Below the pieces are notes generated by a model that saw only the letters and a program-made list of their open reading frames with translations, was not told the DNA's origin and ran no database searches. A stretch of 64,000 nucleotides of DNA from Hydrogenibacillus schlegelii (GTDB lineage: Bacteria > Bacillota > Bacilli > Thermicanales > DSM-22653): the NCBI RefSeq assembly GCF_001653195.1, contig NZ_JXBB01000060.1:1-64000 (forward strand), written 5' to 3'. This document shows positions 44,234 through 52,476 of this stretch, in pieces (the stretch's first letter is position 1; each line of letters begins with the position of its first letter). The position numbers and the translations under genes were made by a program.

Positions 44234-44476
44234 GGCGGTTCCCCTTTCCCGGGCGCCGGCCGCCGCCGAAACGCCGATCCGCCCGATGCGCATCTTTCGC
44301 TTTCCGTCTATGCTCCCCGCTTAAGCGCCGGAACACGGGAAGCGCCCGCCGTCCACCGCGGCGGACGGCCGGCGCTCGATCGGCCTCGCTTCTCGCTTCA
44401 CGCGGCCATTTTCTCTGCATCCCTGGTCCGATTGCGTCGTTCGGCCTTTTCATCGTACCGCCGGCGCCGCCGATTG

Positions 44477-44848
44477 TCAAATCCACCGGGGGACGAACGC
44501 GGCGCCGAGGAGAACGGCAATGGGACCGCCGAGGAAGGAGATCGCCGCATAGGCGACCGCCGCCGGACGGCGATTTTGCCACCGGTCGTCGATTTCGAGC
44601 ATCAAGGCCGAAAACGTCGTATACCCGCCGAGAAAACCCGTAAGAAGAAGCGGCCGAAGCGCCGACGAAAGGGGAAGCGCCGACTCCAGCGCGCCGAACA
44701 AAAACGCTCCGCTCAGGTTGACGCCGAGGGTTCCCCACGGAAGCGCCGCGCCGCTTGCGGCCGCCCGGGCGTTCAAGGGCGCGCTCGCCAGATAGCGGAA
44801 GATCGCCCCGAAAAACCCGCCCGCAAAGACGAAAAGCCCCGCCATCAT
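44477..44848 (-). CDS. crcB: Fluoride channel Fluc/CrcB, second subunit
   Basis: A membrane protein of 123 residues with four helices that exports fluoride. Motifs: GGFFGAIFRY in helix one, LGVNLSGAFLFG (the pore asparagine) and GFLGGYTTFSALMLE (the phenylalanine box and helix-break). The start ATG overlaps the stop of the first crcB. Paired crcB genes form heterodimeric channels in many Bacilli. Confidence 0.92.
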   Translation of the reverse strand: MMAGLFVFAGGFFGAIFRYLASAPLNARAAASGAALPWGTLGVNLSGAFLFGALESALPLSSALRPLLLTGFLGGYTTFSALMLEIDDRWQNRRPAAVAYAAISFLGGPIAVLLGAAFVPRWI

Positions 44849-45270
44849 CGCTGCCCGGCCCGCCTTTCCGCCGCCGACCGCCCAGACGCCCCGGCGGAGA
44901 GACGCCGACCGGCGCGAAGGGCCGCCCACCCGGCGAGGAGCGAAAACACCCCGTAGCCTATGCCGGCGCCGGCGCCGAGGTGAACCGCCTCCCCGCTGAA
45001 GGCCGAAAACGTCGTCAGCCCGCCGAGGAAACCGGTCCCGTACCAGAGAAGGCGCCGGGCGGACTCCGGCGACCGATCCCGGCGCACGGCTTCGGCCAGA
45101 AGCCCCATGCCGAAGGCCCCGGCAAGGTTGACGGCGACCGTTCCCCACGGCACCCCCGCCTTCGGGAGCCCCTCCCCGGCCGCCCAGCGCACGAGGGAAC
45201 CAAGGCCGCCAAAAGCGCCGACCGCGAGAACGTCCAGCCCGCGAAACGACGGGCGGACCGATCCGCGCAT
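44845..45270 (-). CDS. crcB: Fluoride channel Fluc/CrcB, first subunit
   Basis: A protein of 141 residues, four helices: GAFGGLGSLVRW, VAVNLAGAFGMG and GFLGGLTTFSAFSGE carry the conserved glycine, asparagine and TTFS elements. The C-terminal 20 residues are polar. I start at ATG 45270, just after GGAGGGGGAGCAG. It is coupled to the second crcB gene. I looked for a fluoride riboswitch upstream and saw none. Confidence 0.9.
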   Translation of the reverse strand: MRGSVRPSFRGLDVLAVGAFGGLGSLVRWAAGEGLPKAGVPWGTVAVNLAGAFGMGLLAEAVRRDRSPESARRLLWYGTGFLGGLTTFSAFSGEAVHLGAGAGIGYGVFSLLAGWAALRAGRRLSAGASGRSAAERRAGQR

Positions 45271-45335
45271 CTGCTCCCCCTCCCCTCTTTCCGTCATGCT
45301 TGACCGCGCTTCCGTCGTTCATGAAGGCCCTTGTT

Positions 45336-46583
45336 TTATTTCCCTCTTTCCCCTTCGCCGCCCTCCTTCGCCTCCGGCGGGCGCTTTTCGGCCGGGGGCG
45401 CCTCTTTCGGGCGAAAGACGGCTCCGGCGCGGTCCGCTCCGCTCCCGACGGCCAACCCGAGGGCGGCGGCCGTCCCGGTCGCCCCTTCCGGCCAAGGAGA
45501 CGCCCCCGCCGCGACGAGCACCCGCTCAGGCATCGCCAGCGCGATCCCTTCCTCCTCCAGGAAGCGGAGGACGTCGAGATTGAGCCGCTCGTTGATCTGA
45601 AGCCACGCGTCGTATTGCGTCGAGCGGGTGTAATAGGTGACGAGCACCGAAAAGCCCGCTTCCGTCACTTGCTCGAAGGCGACGGTGACCGCATCCGGCA
45701 CGACGTCCGGCTGCGCCTGAAGGTGCGCCCGGAACCGCGCCACGAAGCGGGCGAGCGCCTCCGGCGGCGTCGTGCGGTCGAGGAGGAGGCGGTACATCGT
45801 CCGGCGGCGGCCCATCCGGCTCCAGTTTTTGAGCGCGCCGCCGACGAGGTTCGCGTTCGGCACCGTGACGAGCCCCTGGTCGAACGTCCGGATCTTCGTG
45901 CTCCGGATCGTGATCGCCTCCACCGTTCCGCTCACGTCCGGCGTCTCGATCCAGTCGCCGACGGCAAACGTCCGTTCAAACAGGATGACCGCCCCGGCAA
46001 ACAGGTTGGCGAGCGTGTCTTTCGCCGCCAGCGACACCGCAAGCCCGCCGAGGCCGAGACCGGCGATGAGGGAATCGATCCGGTAACCGAACTCCTGCAG
46101 GAGGACCGTCGCCCCCACCGCCACGAGGGTAAAGCGAAGGACGACGGAAAGAAGCGGCACGACCGTGGCCTGAAACTCGGCGCCGTGCCGGGCGCCGAGC
46201 CGGCGGAGCCAGGCGGTGTTCCGGTCGACCAGGCGATAAAGCCCCCAGAAGACGGCGACGATGACCGCCGCCCGGAACCCTTTCTCAAGGGCGACGCCGA
46301 CCCACGGCGGCGGGCCGCAGACCGCCGCCGCCAGGGTGACGGCGAGCGCCGCCCAGAGGAGGCGGGCCGGCGGGCCGGCGGCCAACAAGGCTTCTTTCCA
46401 GACCGCCTTGTCCTCGCCGGCCGCCTCCAGCGCCCGCCGCCAGCGGCGCCCGACCGTCCGGGAAAAAAGCGCCCCGAGCCCGAGAAGCGCCCCCAGCACG
46501 AGCACCGCCCCGACGGGCCGCCCCCACGGGCCGAGCCGGGCGGTGAGGCTCACCCCTTGCGCGAAAGCATCCGCCACCGACAC
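45336..46583 (-). CDS. MscS-family mechanosensitive channel
   Basis: A protein of 415 residues with four or five helices; the pore helix has the glycine/alanine pattern LIAGLGLGGLAVSLAAKDTLANLFAG of MscS, followed by the beta domain (FAVGDWIETPDVSGTVEAI) and a C-terminal vestibule. It releases solutes upon hypo-osmotic shock. I start at GTG 46583 because AAGGGGGGA is six bases upstream; the ATG at 46607 lacks one. The last 50 residues are polar and low complexity. Confidence 0.9.
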   Translation of the reverse strand: MSVADAFAQGVSLTARLGPWGRPVGAVLVLGALLGLGALFSRTVGRRWRRALEAAGEDKAVWKEALLAAGPPARLLWAALAVTLAAAVCGPPPWVGVALEKGFRAAVIVAVFWGLYRLVDRNTAWLRRLGARHGAEFQATVVPLLSVVLRFTLVAVGATVLLQEFGYRIDSLIAGLGLGGLAVSLAAKDTLANLFAGAVILFERTFAVGDWIETPDVSGTVEAITIRSTKIRTFDQGLVTVPNANLVGGALKNWSRMGRRRTMYRLLLDRTTPPEALARFVARFRAHLQAQPDVVPDAVTVAFEQVTEAGFSVLVTYYTRSTQYDAWLQINERLNLDVLRFLEEEGIALAMPERVLVAAGASPWPEGATGTAAALGLAVGSGADRAGAVFRPKEAPPAEKRPPEAKEGGEGERGK

Positions 46584-46694
46584 GCCGATCCCCCCTTCCG
46601 CTTCCATCGGTCCGGACGCTTCCGCCGGTCCGGACCCGCCGGGTCGGGTTCGCGCCTCCCGACGGCGGGCCGGCCGGAGGGCCGAAAGGCGGCT

Positions 46695-47825
46695 TTACCC
46701 GGCGCAGAGGGCCGCAAGCGGCCGGGCGGCGGTGGCAAAATAGGCGATGAGGCGGTGGTTGAGCGCCTCTTCGCTGAGCCCTTCCCCGAAGCCCGCCTCC
46801 CGGGCGAGGACATACAACCGCTCCATCGGCTCCCGGCGATCGGCGCCTTTGGCCCGGGACGCCGTCCAGAAATCGAGCACCGTCTTCCGGGGCTCGAACC
46901 CTTGCCGGGCAAAAAAAGCGGCCAGCCGCTCCACGTCGTCGCAAAACGCCGCGCCGAACCGCCGGCGAAGCGTCCCGGAAAGCAGCGCGATCTCCACCTC
47001 GTACATCGGCCGCTGCGCCTTTTTGTCCAGACCGATCCACGGCGTCTCGAGGATGAACGGCCGGCCCGCGAGGGCCGGGTGCCGGACGACCGCCTCGATC
47101 GCCCCGTAGCCGATCCAGCCGGAGCCGACCGGCGCATGGCGGTCTTTCGCCGCACCGCGGGGGTTTTTGCTGTCGTTCAGGTGGACGACCGAAAGGCGCT
47201 CGAGGCCGATGATGCGGTCGAACGCCTCGAGGACGCCGTCGAGGTCGCCGACGAGATCGTAGCCGGCGTCGTGGACGTGGCACGTGTCGAAGCAGACGCT
47301 CAGGCGCTCCGGGTGCCGGACGCCGTCGATGATCGCCGCGATCTCCTCAAACGTCCGGCCGACCTCCGTTCCCTTCCCGGCCATCGTCTCCAGGGCGATC
47401 CGGACCTCCCCCGGCACCGAGAGCACCTCGTTCAACCCCTCGACGATGCGCCGGATGCCGTAGGCCGGGTCCCGGTCGGTGTAGGCGCCGGGGTGGACGA
47501 CGATCTCCCGGGCGCCCAGGACGGCCGTCCGCTCGATCTCCTGCTGTAAAAACTCAACGGCCAACCGAAACGTGTCGTCGTTCGGCGAGGCGAGGTTGAT
47601 GATATACGGCGCGTGGACGACGATCTCGTCGATGCCGTGGGCCCGGGCGAGCGCCCAGCCTTCGTCGACGAACTGCTCGCTCATCGGCTTTCGCACCGTA
47701 TTCTGCGGCGCGCCGGTGTAGACCATAAACGTCGTCGAGCCGTAGGAGATCGCCTCTTCGGCGGCGGCGAGCAGGCCTTTTTTGGCAAACGAGACGTGCG
47801 AGCCGATCTTCAGCGGATGGGACAC
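46695..47825 (-). CDS. nfo: Endonuclease IV with C-terminal extension
   Basis: AP endonuclease for abasic sites. TIM-barrel with zinc ligands H71, H111, E146, D180, H183, H215, H230 and E260. The usual protein ends near residue 285; here about 92 further residues follow ([17 protein letters not shown] and onward, helical, ending PLAALCAG) with no known motif. I start at GTG 47825, seven bases after GGAGG. It lies between mscS and a nitroreductase gene on the same strand. Confidence 0.93.
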   Translation of the reverse strand: MSHPLKIGSHVSFAKKGLLAAAEEAISYGSTTFMVYTGAPQNTVRKPMSEQFVDEGWALARAHGIDEIVVHAPYIINLASPNDDTFRLAVEFLQQEIERTAVLGAREIVVHPGAYTDRDPAYGIRRIVEGLNEVLSVPGEVRIALETMAGKGTEVGRTFEEIAAIIDGVRHPERLSVCFDTCHVHDAGYDLVGDLDGVLEAFDRIIGLERLSVVHLNDSKNPRGAAKDRHAPVGSGWIGYGAIEAVVRHPALAGRPFILETPWIGLDKKAQRPMYEVEIALLSGTLRRRFGAAFCDDVERLAAFFARQGFEPRKTVLDFWTASRAKGADRREPMERLYVLAREAGFGEGLSEEALNHRLIAYFATAARPLAALCAG

Positions 47826-47883
47826 CTTCCGACCTCCGTGCTCGATGGAGCTTGCGCTCCGACGCGTTCTCCGTGACTCCAAT

Positions 47884-48660
47884 TCAACGACCGGCCGGCG
47901 GCTCCTTCACGGTGGCCTGATCCCGAAGAAATCCCCGGGCCCGAAGGTACGCCGCCATGTGCGCCCGCCGAGGTTCGGCGAGGGTGCGGGCGACGAGGCC
48001 GGTGTAGGTGTCTTCCCGGCGGCCGCCGGTTCGAGCCCGGTAGTACGCCCGCACCACCTCGTCGTACGCCGAAAGCCCGGCGTCCCGCCCGATGTCGTAG
48101 CGCTCCTCGTGGTAGACGACGGGAAGCGGCAGGCGCGGTTTCGGCGCCGGATCTTCCGCCGGCCGGCCGACCGTCATGCCGAAAAGCGGGGTGACCTGCT
48201 CCGGAAGCCCGAGCCGCTCCGACACGGCGTCGACGGCGTTCCGAAGCCCGCCGATGTAGCAGATGCCGTAGCCGAGGGACTCGGCGGCGACGGCGGCATT
48301 TTCGGCGGCGAGGGCGGCATCGACGGTGGCGACGATGAACGCCTCCGTTGTCTCGACCCGGGCCGCGACGCCGTGCCGGGCCGCCGCCGCCGAAAGCCGC
48401 CGGAGATCGGCGAGGAAAACGAGAAAAAGCGGCGCCTCGGCGACGTGGGCGTTGTTCGAAAGCGCGGCGAGCTCCGCCCGAAGCTCGGCGTTCCGGACGC
48501 CGATGATCGTGTATGCCTGAAGAAAGCTCGACGTCGACGCCGCCTGGGCGCTTTGGAGGATCCACCGGACATCTTCCTCGGGCACCGGATCCGGGCGGTA
48601 GCGGCGGATCGAGCGATGGCGGAGCATGAGGGCGATCACTTCGTTCGGCGGATGGGACAT
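47884..48660 (-). CDS. NfsA/NfrA-type NAD(P)H nitroreductase
   Basis: An FMN-dependent oxidoreductase of 258 residues. [17 protein letters not shown] near 14-30 binds the FMN phosphate; [24 protein letters not shown] near 116-139 and GMTVGRP are family landmarks. It can reduce nitroaromatics, flavins or quinones. The ATG lacks an ideally spaced ribosome site (GAGGAGGG is about 13 bases away), and a repeat continues in frame upstream. Confidence 0.88.
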   Translation of the reverse strand: MSHPPNEVIALMLRHRSIRRYRPDPVPEEDVRWILQSAQAASTSSFLQAYTIIGVRNAELRAELAALSNNAHVAEAPLFLVFLADLRRLSAAAARHGVAARVETTEAFIVATVDAALAAENAAVAAESLGYGICYIGGLRNAVDAVSERLGLPEQVTPLFGMTVGRPAEDPAPKPRLPLPVVYHEERYDIGRDAGLSAYDEVVRAYYRARTGGRREDTYTGLVARTLAEPRRAHMAAYLRARGFLRDQATVKEPPAGR

Positions 48661-48669
48661 GAACGCGTC

Positions 48670-48735
48670 GTTTCCCTCCTCGAACCCGTTCGGATTTTTC
48701 TCCTCGATCCCGTTCGCCTTTTTCCACCCGTTCGC
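48670..48735 (-). repeat. Degenerate tandem repeat before the nitroreductase start
   Basis: Minus strand shows three copies of a unit of 18-24 bases with core CGAACGGG, two followed by TCGAGGAG. In the frame of the nitroreductase it reads ANGWKK, ANGIEEKN, PNGFEEGN. The unit contains GAGGAG, a ribosome-binding sequence. Confidence 0.6.
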
Positions 48736-48907
48736 CGAAGCGATCGGTCGGGAACCGCGCTCTGAACCCGTCGCGAACCGGCTTTTGCAACCCTTCCGCG
48801 AAACGTTCGCGGCGGGACGGGGCAGACTATCCCGAAGCCGCGGTACGGGAAGCCCTTCCGGCTCAAACGCCCAAGCCTCACCGGCCGCCGAAAGGCGGGA
48901 GGGAATC

Positions 48908-50071
48908 ATGCGCATCGTCATCCTCGGCGCCGGCACCGGCGGGCTTACGCTGGCCAACCGCCTGGCGCGCCTCATCGCCGACGAACTCGAACGGAGTCGG
49001 GCGGAGATCGTCCTCGTCGAACGCCGAAAGGACCACGACTACCAGCCCGGCTACCTCATGGCCAGCTTCGGCGTCCGGCCCCTCGCCCATTATAGACGAT
49101 CCGTCCGCCCCCTTGTCCACCGCCGGGTGCGGCTCATCGAAGACGACGTCCGAAAGGTCGATCTCGACGGCCGGCGGCTTCGAGGGGAAACGGAGACGGC
49201 GTACGACCTTCTCATCGTCGCCACCGGGAGCGTCCCCGACTTCCGGCTCATTCCCGGCCTCGACGCCGAGGACGTCCGGCGGCCCGATGCCGGCTTCGGC
49301 ACCTTCTACACCGCCGAAGGGGCCGAAGCCCTTGCCCGGACGCTGGAAGCATTCGAGCGGGGGCGGATCGCCGTCGTCGTCGCCTCGCCGGTGCACAAAT
49401 GCCCCGCGGCACCGACGGAGTTCGCCCTCCTCCTCGACGACCTCCTCCGGTCGGCCGGCCGGCGGCGCCGGGTGGAGATCGTCTACACCTCTCCCCTCGA
49501 TCGGCTGAACCTCCTCGAAGCGCTCGACGCCTGGGCGCGGCCGGAATTCCACCGCCGGGGGATCGAGGCGCTTTTCTCCTTCGTCCCCGTCCGGGCGGAC
49601 GTCGCCCGCCGGCGCCTGTTCGCGAAAGACGGCCGAACGCTGGAGGCGGATCTCATCGTCGTCGTCCCGCCCCACCGCGGCGCCGACGTCGTCCGGAACT
49701 CCGGGCTGGGGGACGAAGCCGGCTTCCTTCCGACCGATCCGGAGACGCTCGCCGTCGCCGGACGGGACGACGTCTATGCCGTCGGCGATGCGACCGACCT
49801 GGCGTTCCCCGTGCTCAAGGCGGGCGCCATCGCCCACTTTCAGGCCGTCGTGCTGGCGCAAAACCTCGCCCACCGCCTCCGGAACGTCCCGACGCCGTAC
49901 CGCTACGACGGCCGCTTCCTCTGCTTTGTGGACGACGGCTTCGCTTCCTCCGCCTTCATCCGCTACGACCGCCACCACCCGCCCCGGACGGCGACGACCG
50001 GGGGGCTCGTCCATGCGATCCGGCAGGCCTATCACGAGCTGTACTGGCTCGGCGTGCGGGGCCTCCTCTGA
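48908..50071 (+). CDS. sqr: Sulfide:quinone oxidoreductase (SQR-like flavoprotein)
   Basis: A membrane-associated flavoprotein of 387 residues that oxidises sulfide and passes electrons to quinone. FAD motif GAGTGGL (7-13), ATGSVPD, and the active-site cysteine C165 in HKCPAAP; another cysteine lies in FLCFVDDG. The VYAVGDATDL segment binds FAD near the end, and the hydrophobic C terminus fits membrane attachment. NADH dehydrogenase type II is a relative but lacks HKCPAAP. GGGAGGGAATC precedes the ATG. A DUF1641 gene follows, a common partner of SQR in Bacilli. Confidence 0.85.
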   Translation: MRIVILGAGTGGLTLANRLARLIADELERSRAEIVLVERRKDHDYQPGYLMASFGVRPLAHYRRSVRPLVHRRVRLIEDDVRKVDLDGRRLRGETETAYDLLIVATGSVPDFRLIPGLDAEDVRRPDAGFGTFYTAEGAEALARTLEAFERGRIAVVVASPVHKCPAAPTEFALLLDDLLRSAGRRRRVEIVYTSPLDRLNLLEALDAWARPEFHRRGIEALFSFVPVRADVARRRLFAKDGRTLEADLIVVVPPHRGADVVRNSGLGDEAGFLPTDPETLAVAGRDDVYAVGDATDLAFPVLKAGAIAHFQAVVLAQNLAHRLRNVPTPYRYDGRFLCFVDDGFASSAFIRYDRHHPPRTATTGGLVHAIRQAYHELYWLGVRGLL

Positions 50072-50155
50072 AGTCGCCCGGACCCGAAAGCCCCATCCGC
50101 CGCCCGATCTTCGGCCAAACCGCCCCATCTCCGACAAAAAGGAGGGAGACGGCCG

Positions 50156-50938
50156 ATGCGACGCCGCCCGACCCGCCGGCCGGCCGAGCTCCAGACCCTC
50201 TCGTCCCCCTCCGGGGGCGCCGGCGCCCCGATGCCCTCCTCCGGGGAGGCGGCCGCCGGCGCGCCGAAAGAACAACGCACCGGCGATCCGGCGGCCGCCG
50301 GCCGCCCGGAGCGGGCGCCGGCGGCGCCGGACGAAGGCCGCGAAGGCCTTGACGTTCAGGCCGGCCGGAAGGCCTTCGACGACCGGGAAAGCCAGAAGAC
50401 GCTTGACGACCGGGAAGCCCGGGAGACCTTCGACTCCCGGATCGAAGCGGAGCCCGTGGCGATGGACGGTCGAGGACCGTGGGGCGTCCTCGACGCCGCC
50501 GAGCGGGCCGCCCTCGTCTCCGCCCTGCGGCGCCTCGCCCGGCTGGAGCGGAGCGGCACGCTGGCGGCCTTCGGCGAACTCTTAGATGCTGCCTTCGTCC
50601 TGAAAAGCGCCCTCACGCCCCTCGACGCCGGCGAGCAGGCCCGCCGCCTCGTCCGCCTCGTCGAATTCCTTGACGACGCCCAGCAGCGGGGCCTCGGCGC
50701 CGCCGGCCGGCGGGCGCTCGAGGCGGTCGACGCGGCGGAAGCGGAGCTCGAACACGTCACCGAAGACGGCCGGGCTCCGGGGCTTTTCAGCCTCCTCCGC
50801 CTCGCCCGGGATCCGGCCGTTCGAGAAGGGATGTTTTTCGCCCTCGCGTTTTTGAAGCACTTCCGCGAGCTCGGGCTTCCGCCGGACCGTTTCGCCTTGG
50901 CGTCCGACGCCGACGACGGCGATGCCGACCGCCGGTGA
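50156..50938 (+). CDS. DUF1641 protein with long repetitive N terminus
   Basis: A protein of 260 residues. The C-terminal half (about 105-250) is an all-helical DUF1641 domain (LLDAAFVLKSALTPLDAG and RDPAVREGMFFALAFLKHF). DUF1641 genes accompany sulfide:quinone oxidoreductase or formate dehydrogenase genes in Bacilli, suggesting an accessory role. The first 100 residues are disordered and include a nine-residue repeat (see repeat entry). AAAAAGGAGGGAGACGGCCG precedes the ATG. It follows sqr by 84 bases. Confidence 0.82.
   Translation: MRRRPTRRPAELQTLSSPSGGAGAPMPSSGEAAAGAPKEQRTGDPAAAGRPERAPAAPDEGREGLDVQAGRKAFDDRESQKTLDDREARETFDSRIEAEPVAMDGRGPWGVLDAAERAALVSALRRLARLERSGTLAAFGELLDAAFVLKSALTPLDAGEQARRLVRLVEFLDDAQQRGLGAAGRRALEAVDAAEAELEHVTEDGRAPGLFSLLRLARDPAVREGMFFALAFLKHFRELGLPPDRFALASDADDGDADRR
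50348..50455 (+). repeat. 27-bp coding repeat, four units
   Basis: Units begin at 50348, 50375, 50402 and 50429. They encode LDVQAGRKA, FDDRESQKT, LDDREARET and FDSRIEAEP: charged nine-residue repeats in the disordered N terminus of the DUF1641 protein. Confidence 0.8.
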
Positions 50939-51010
50939 CGCCGGGCCGGGGCTCGCCGCCTCGGGCCCGGCCGGAGATCGCTTCGGCCGCGCCGTGTCGC
51001 CCTTGACCGA

Positions 51011-51568
51011 TCAGTGCGGCAGATAGTGCGGCAAATACACAAACATGCCCGCCACGCCAGAAAAAAGAAGGACGAGCGCCGGGTGGAGCTTCGTCCGGGC
51101 GAAAAGGACGAAGGCGACGAGGAAGAAAAGAAGCGTCGTCCACGAAGCCTCCCCGCTCAAAAGCCCGTTTCGCCTGGCAAAGGACGCCGCAGCATAAAAA
51201 ATCATCCCCGCGATCACCGGCCGGAGAACGTAAAACGCCGCCGCGACCCTCGGGTGGCGGTGATACTTAAAAAACGCTCGGGCGAAGATGAGGATGAGAA
51301 ACAAAGACGGGACGGCGACGCTGACGGCCGCCAAAAACGCGCCGCCGACGCCGAGCAGGCGGTAGCCGACCATCACCGCCGCGTTCACCGCGATCGGCCC
51401 CGGCGCCATGCTGGCCACGGCGATCATGTCGATAAAATCCGTCTCGCGAAACCAGTGCTCCTCCGTCACGACCATGTGGTCGATGACCGGAAGCATCGCA
51501 TAGCCGCCGCCAAAGCTCACAATGCCGACGATGAGAAACGTCACGATGAGAAGCAAAAAAAGCGGCAT
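51011..51568 (-). CDS. chrA: Chromate transporter, CHR family half protein (second gene)
   Basis: A membrane protein of 185 residues with about six helices. N-terminal FGGGYAMLPVIDHMVV and the MAPGPIAVNAAVMVGYRL motif define the CHR domain. It pairs with the gene at 51662 to make a two-gene chromate transporter, as in the short CHR proteins of Bacillus (ChrA/ChrB of the ywrA-ywrB type). It follows that gene by 93 bases. Confidence 0.9.
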   Translation of the reverse strand: MPLFLLLIVTFLIVGIVSFGGGYAMLPVIDHMVVTEEHWFRETDFIDMIAVASMAPGPIAVNAAVMVGYRLLGVGGAFLAAVSVAVPSLFLILIFARAFFKYHRHPRVAAAFYVLRPVIAGMIFYAAASFARRNGLLSGEASWTTLLFFLVAFVLFARTKLHPALVLLFSGVAGMFVYLPHYLPH

Positions 51569-51661
51569 CGGCCCACCCCCTGACCGGCGTCTGTTCGAAG
51601 CCCAGCATCCCGCAGCTCAGCCGCCGCCCATCCTCGCGCCCAGCCGTGCCTTGAGCCCGCC

Positions 51662-52306
51662 TCACCGGACGCGGGTCGGTTTTCGGACCCGACGGGTTTT
51701 TTCCCACTGGCCGACGACCAGGCCGAGAACGATGCCGCCGACGATGACAAGGACCGGATGAAGGTGCAAGAAAAACAAGACTCCAAAGGTGACCACGGCG
51801 ATGCCGCCAGTCAGCCACCCGTCGACCGCGGTTTTCGCCACCCGGACGCCGGCATAGGCGATGAGGGCCACGATCGCCGGACGGAGGCCCGCCATCGTCG
51901 CCTCGACGTACGGGTTCGCCTTGAGCCCCTCATAGAGAACGGCCAGGACGAGCATGATGAGGATCGTCGGCAGCAGCGCCCCGGCGGTGGCGAGGACCGC
52001 GCCGAGGACGCCGGCGAGGCGGTAGCCGATGAGGGTCCCGACGTTGACGTAAATCGATCCGGGGACCGCCTGGGCGACGGCGAACAGGTCGACGATCTCT
52101 TCCCGGCGGGCAAACCGGTGCCGGTCGACGAGTTCCCGCTCGAGGAGCGGGATGACGGCAAAACCACCGCCGAAGGTGACCGGGCTCAGCTTGGCGAACG
52201 CCAAAAAAAGGGCCCACGCCGTTCGCCACCGGCCGATGTGCCGAACCCGCTCTTCCGACGCCCCCGCGACCGCTTTGGTCCGCCTTTGCGCTTCCTCCCG
52301 GGCCAC
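51662..52306 (-). CDS. chrA: Chromate transporter, CHR family half protein (first gene)
   Basis: A protein of 214 residues with the CHR motif FGGGFAVIPLLERELV and AVAQAVPGSIYVNVGTLIGYRL, then five helices. A polar N-terminal stretch of about 30 residues precedes the first helix. I start at GTG 52306, ten bases after AAAGGA; the longer frame upstream has no ribosome site. Substrate by family is chromate or sulfate-like anions. Confidence 0.87.
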   Translation of the reverse strand: MAREEAQRRTKAVAGASEERVRHIGRWRTAWALFLAFAKLSPVTFGGGFAVIPLLERELVDRHRFARREEIVDLFAVAQAVPGSIYVNVGTLIGYRLAGVLGAVLATAGALLPTILIMLVLAVLYEGLKANPYVEATMAGLRPAIVALIAYAGVRVAKTAVDGWLTGGIAVVTFGVLFFLHLHPVLVIVGGIVLGLVVGQWEKTRRVRKPTRVR

Positions 52307-52440
52307 ACCGATCCCATCCTTTCGTCTCGACTGCCGATGAAAGCATACCCTACGGGGAAGCGTGTTTTCCCCTGCATGCGCCTTCCGTCCGCCCCTCCTG
52401 CCCGCCCGGGGTTCTCGACATGAGTTCATTGTAACACAGG

Positions 52441-52476
52441 AAAAAAGGGCGCGTCGTCACAACGCGCCCATTTTTC
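52441..52476 (-). terminator. Terminator of the gatCAB-rlmD genes
   Basis: GGGCGCGT and ACGCGCCC form the stem with a 7-9 base loop; on the minus strand TTTTTT follows. It abuts the rlmD stop. Confidence 0.82.

Noticed and set aside
45271-45335. Fluoride riboswitch before the crcB pair
   Set aside because: The 65-base gap is too short and lacks the conserved crcB aptamer elements.
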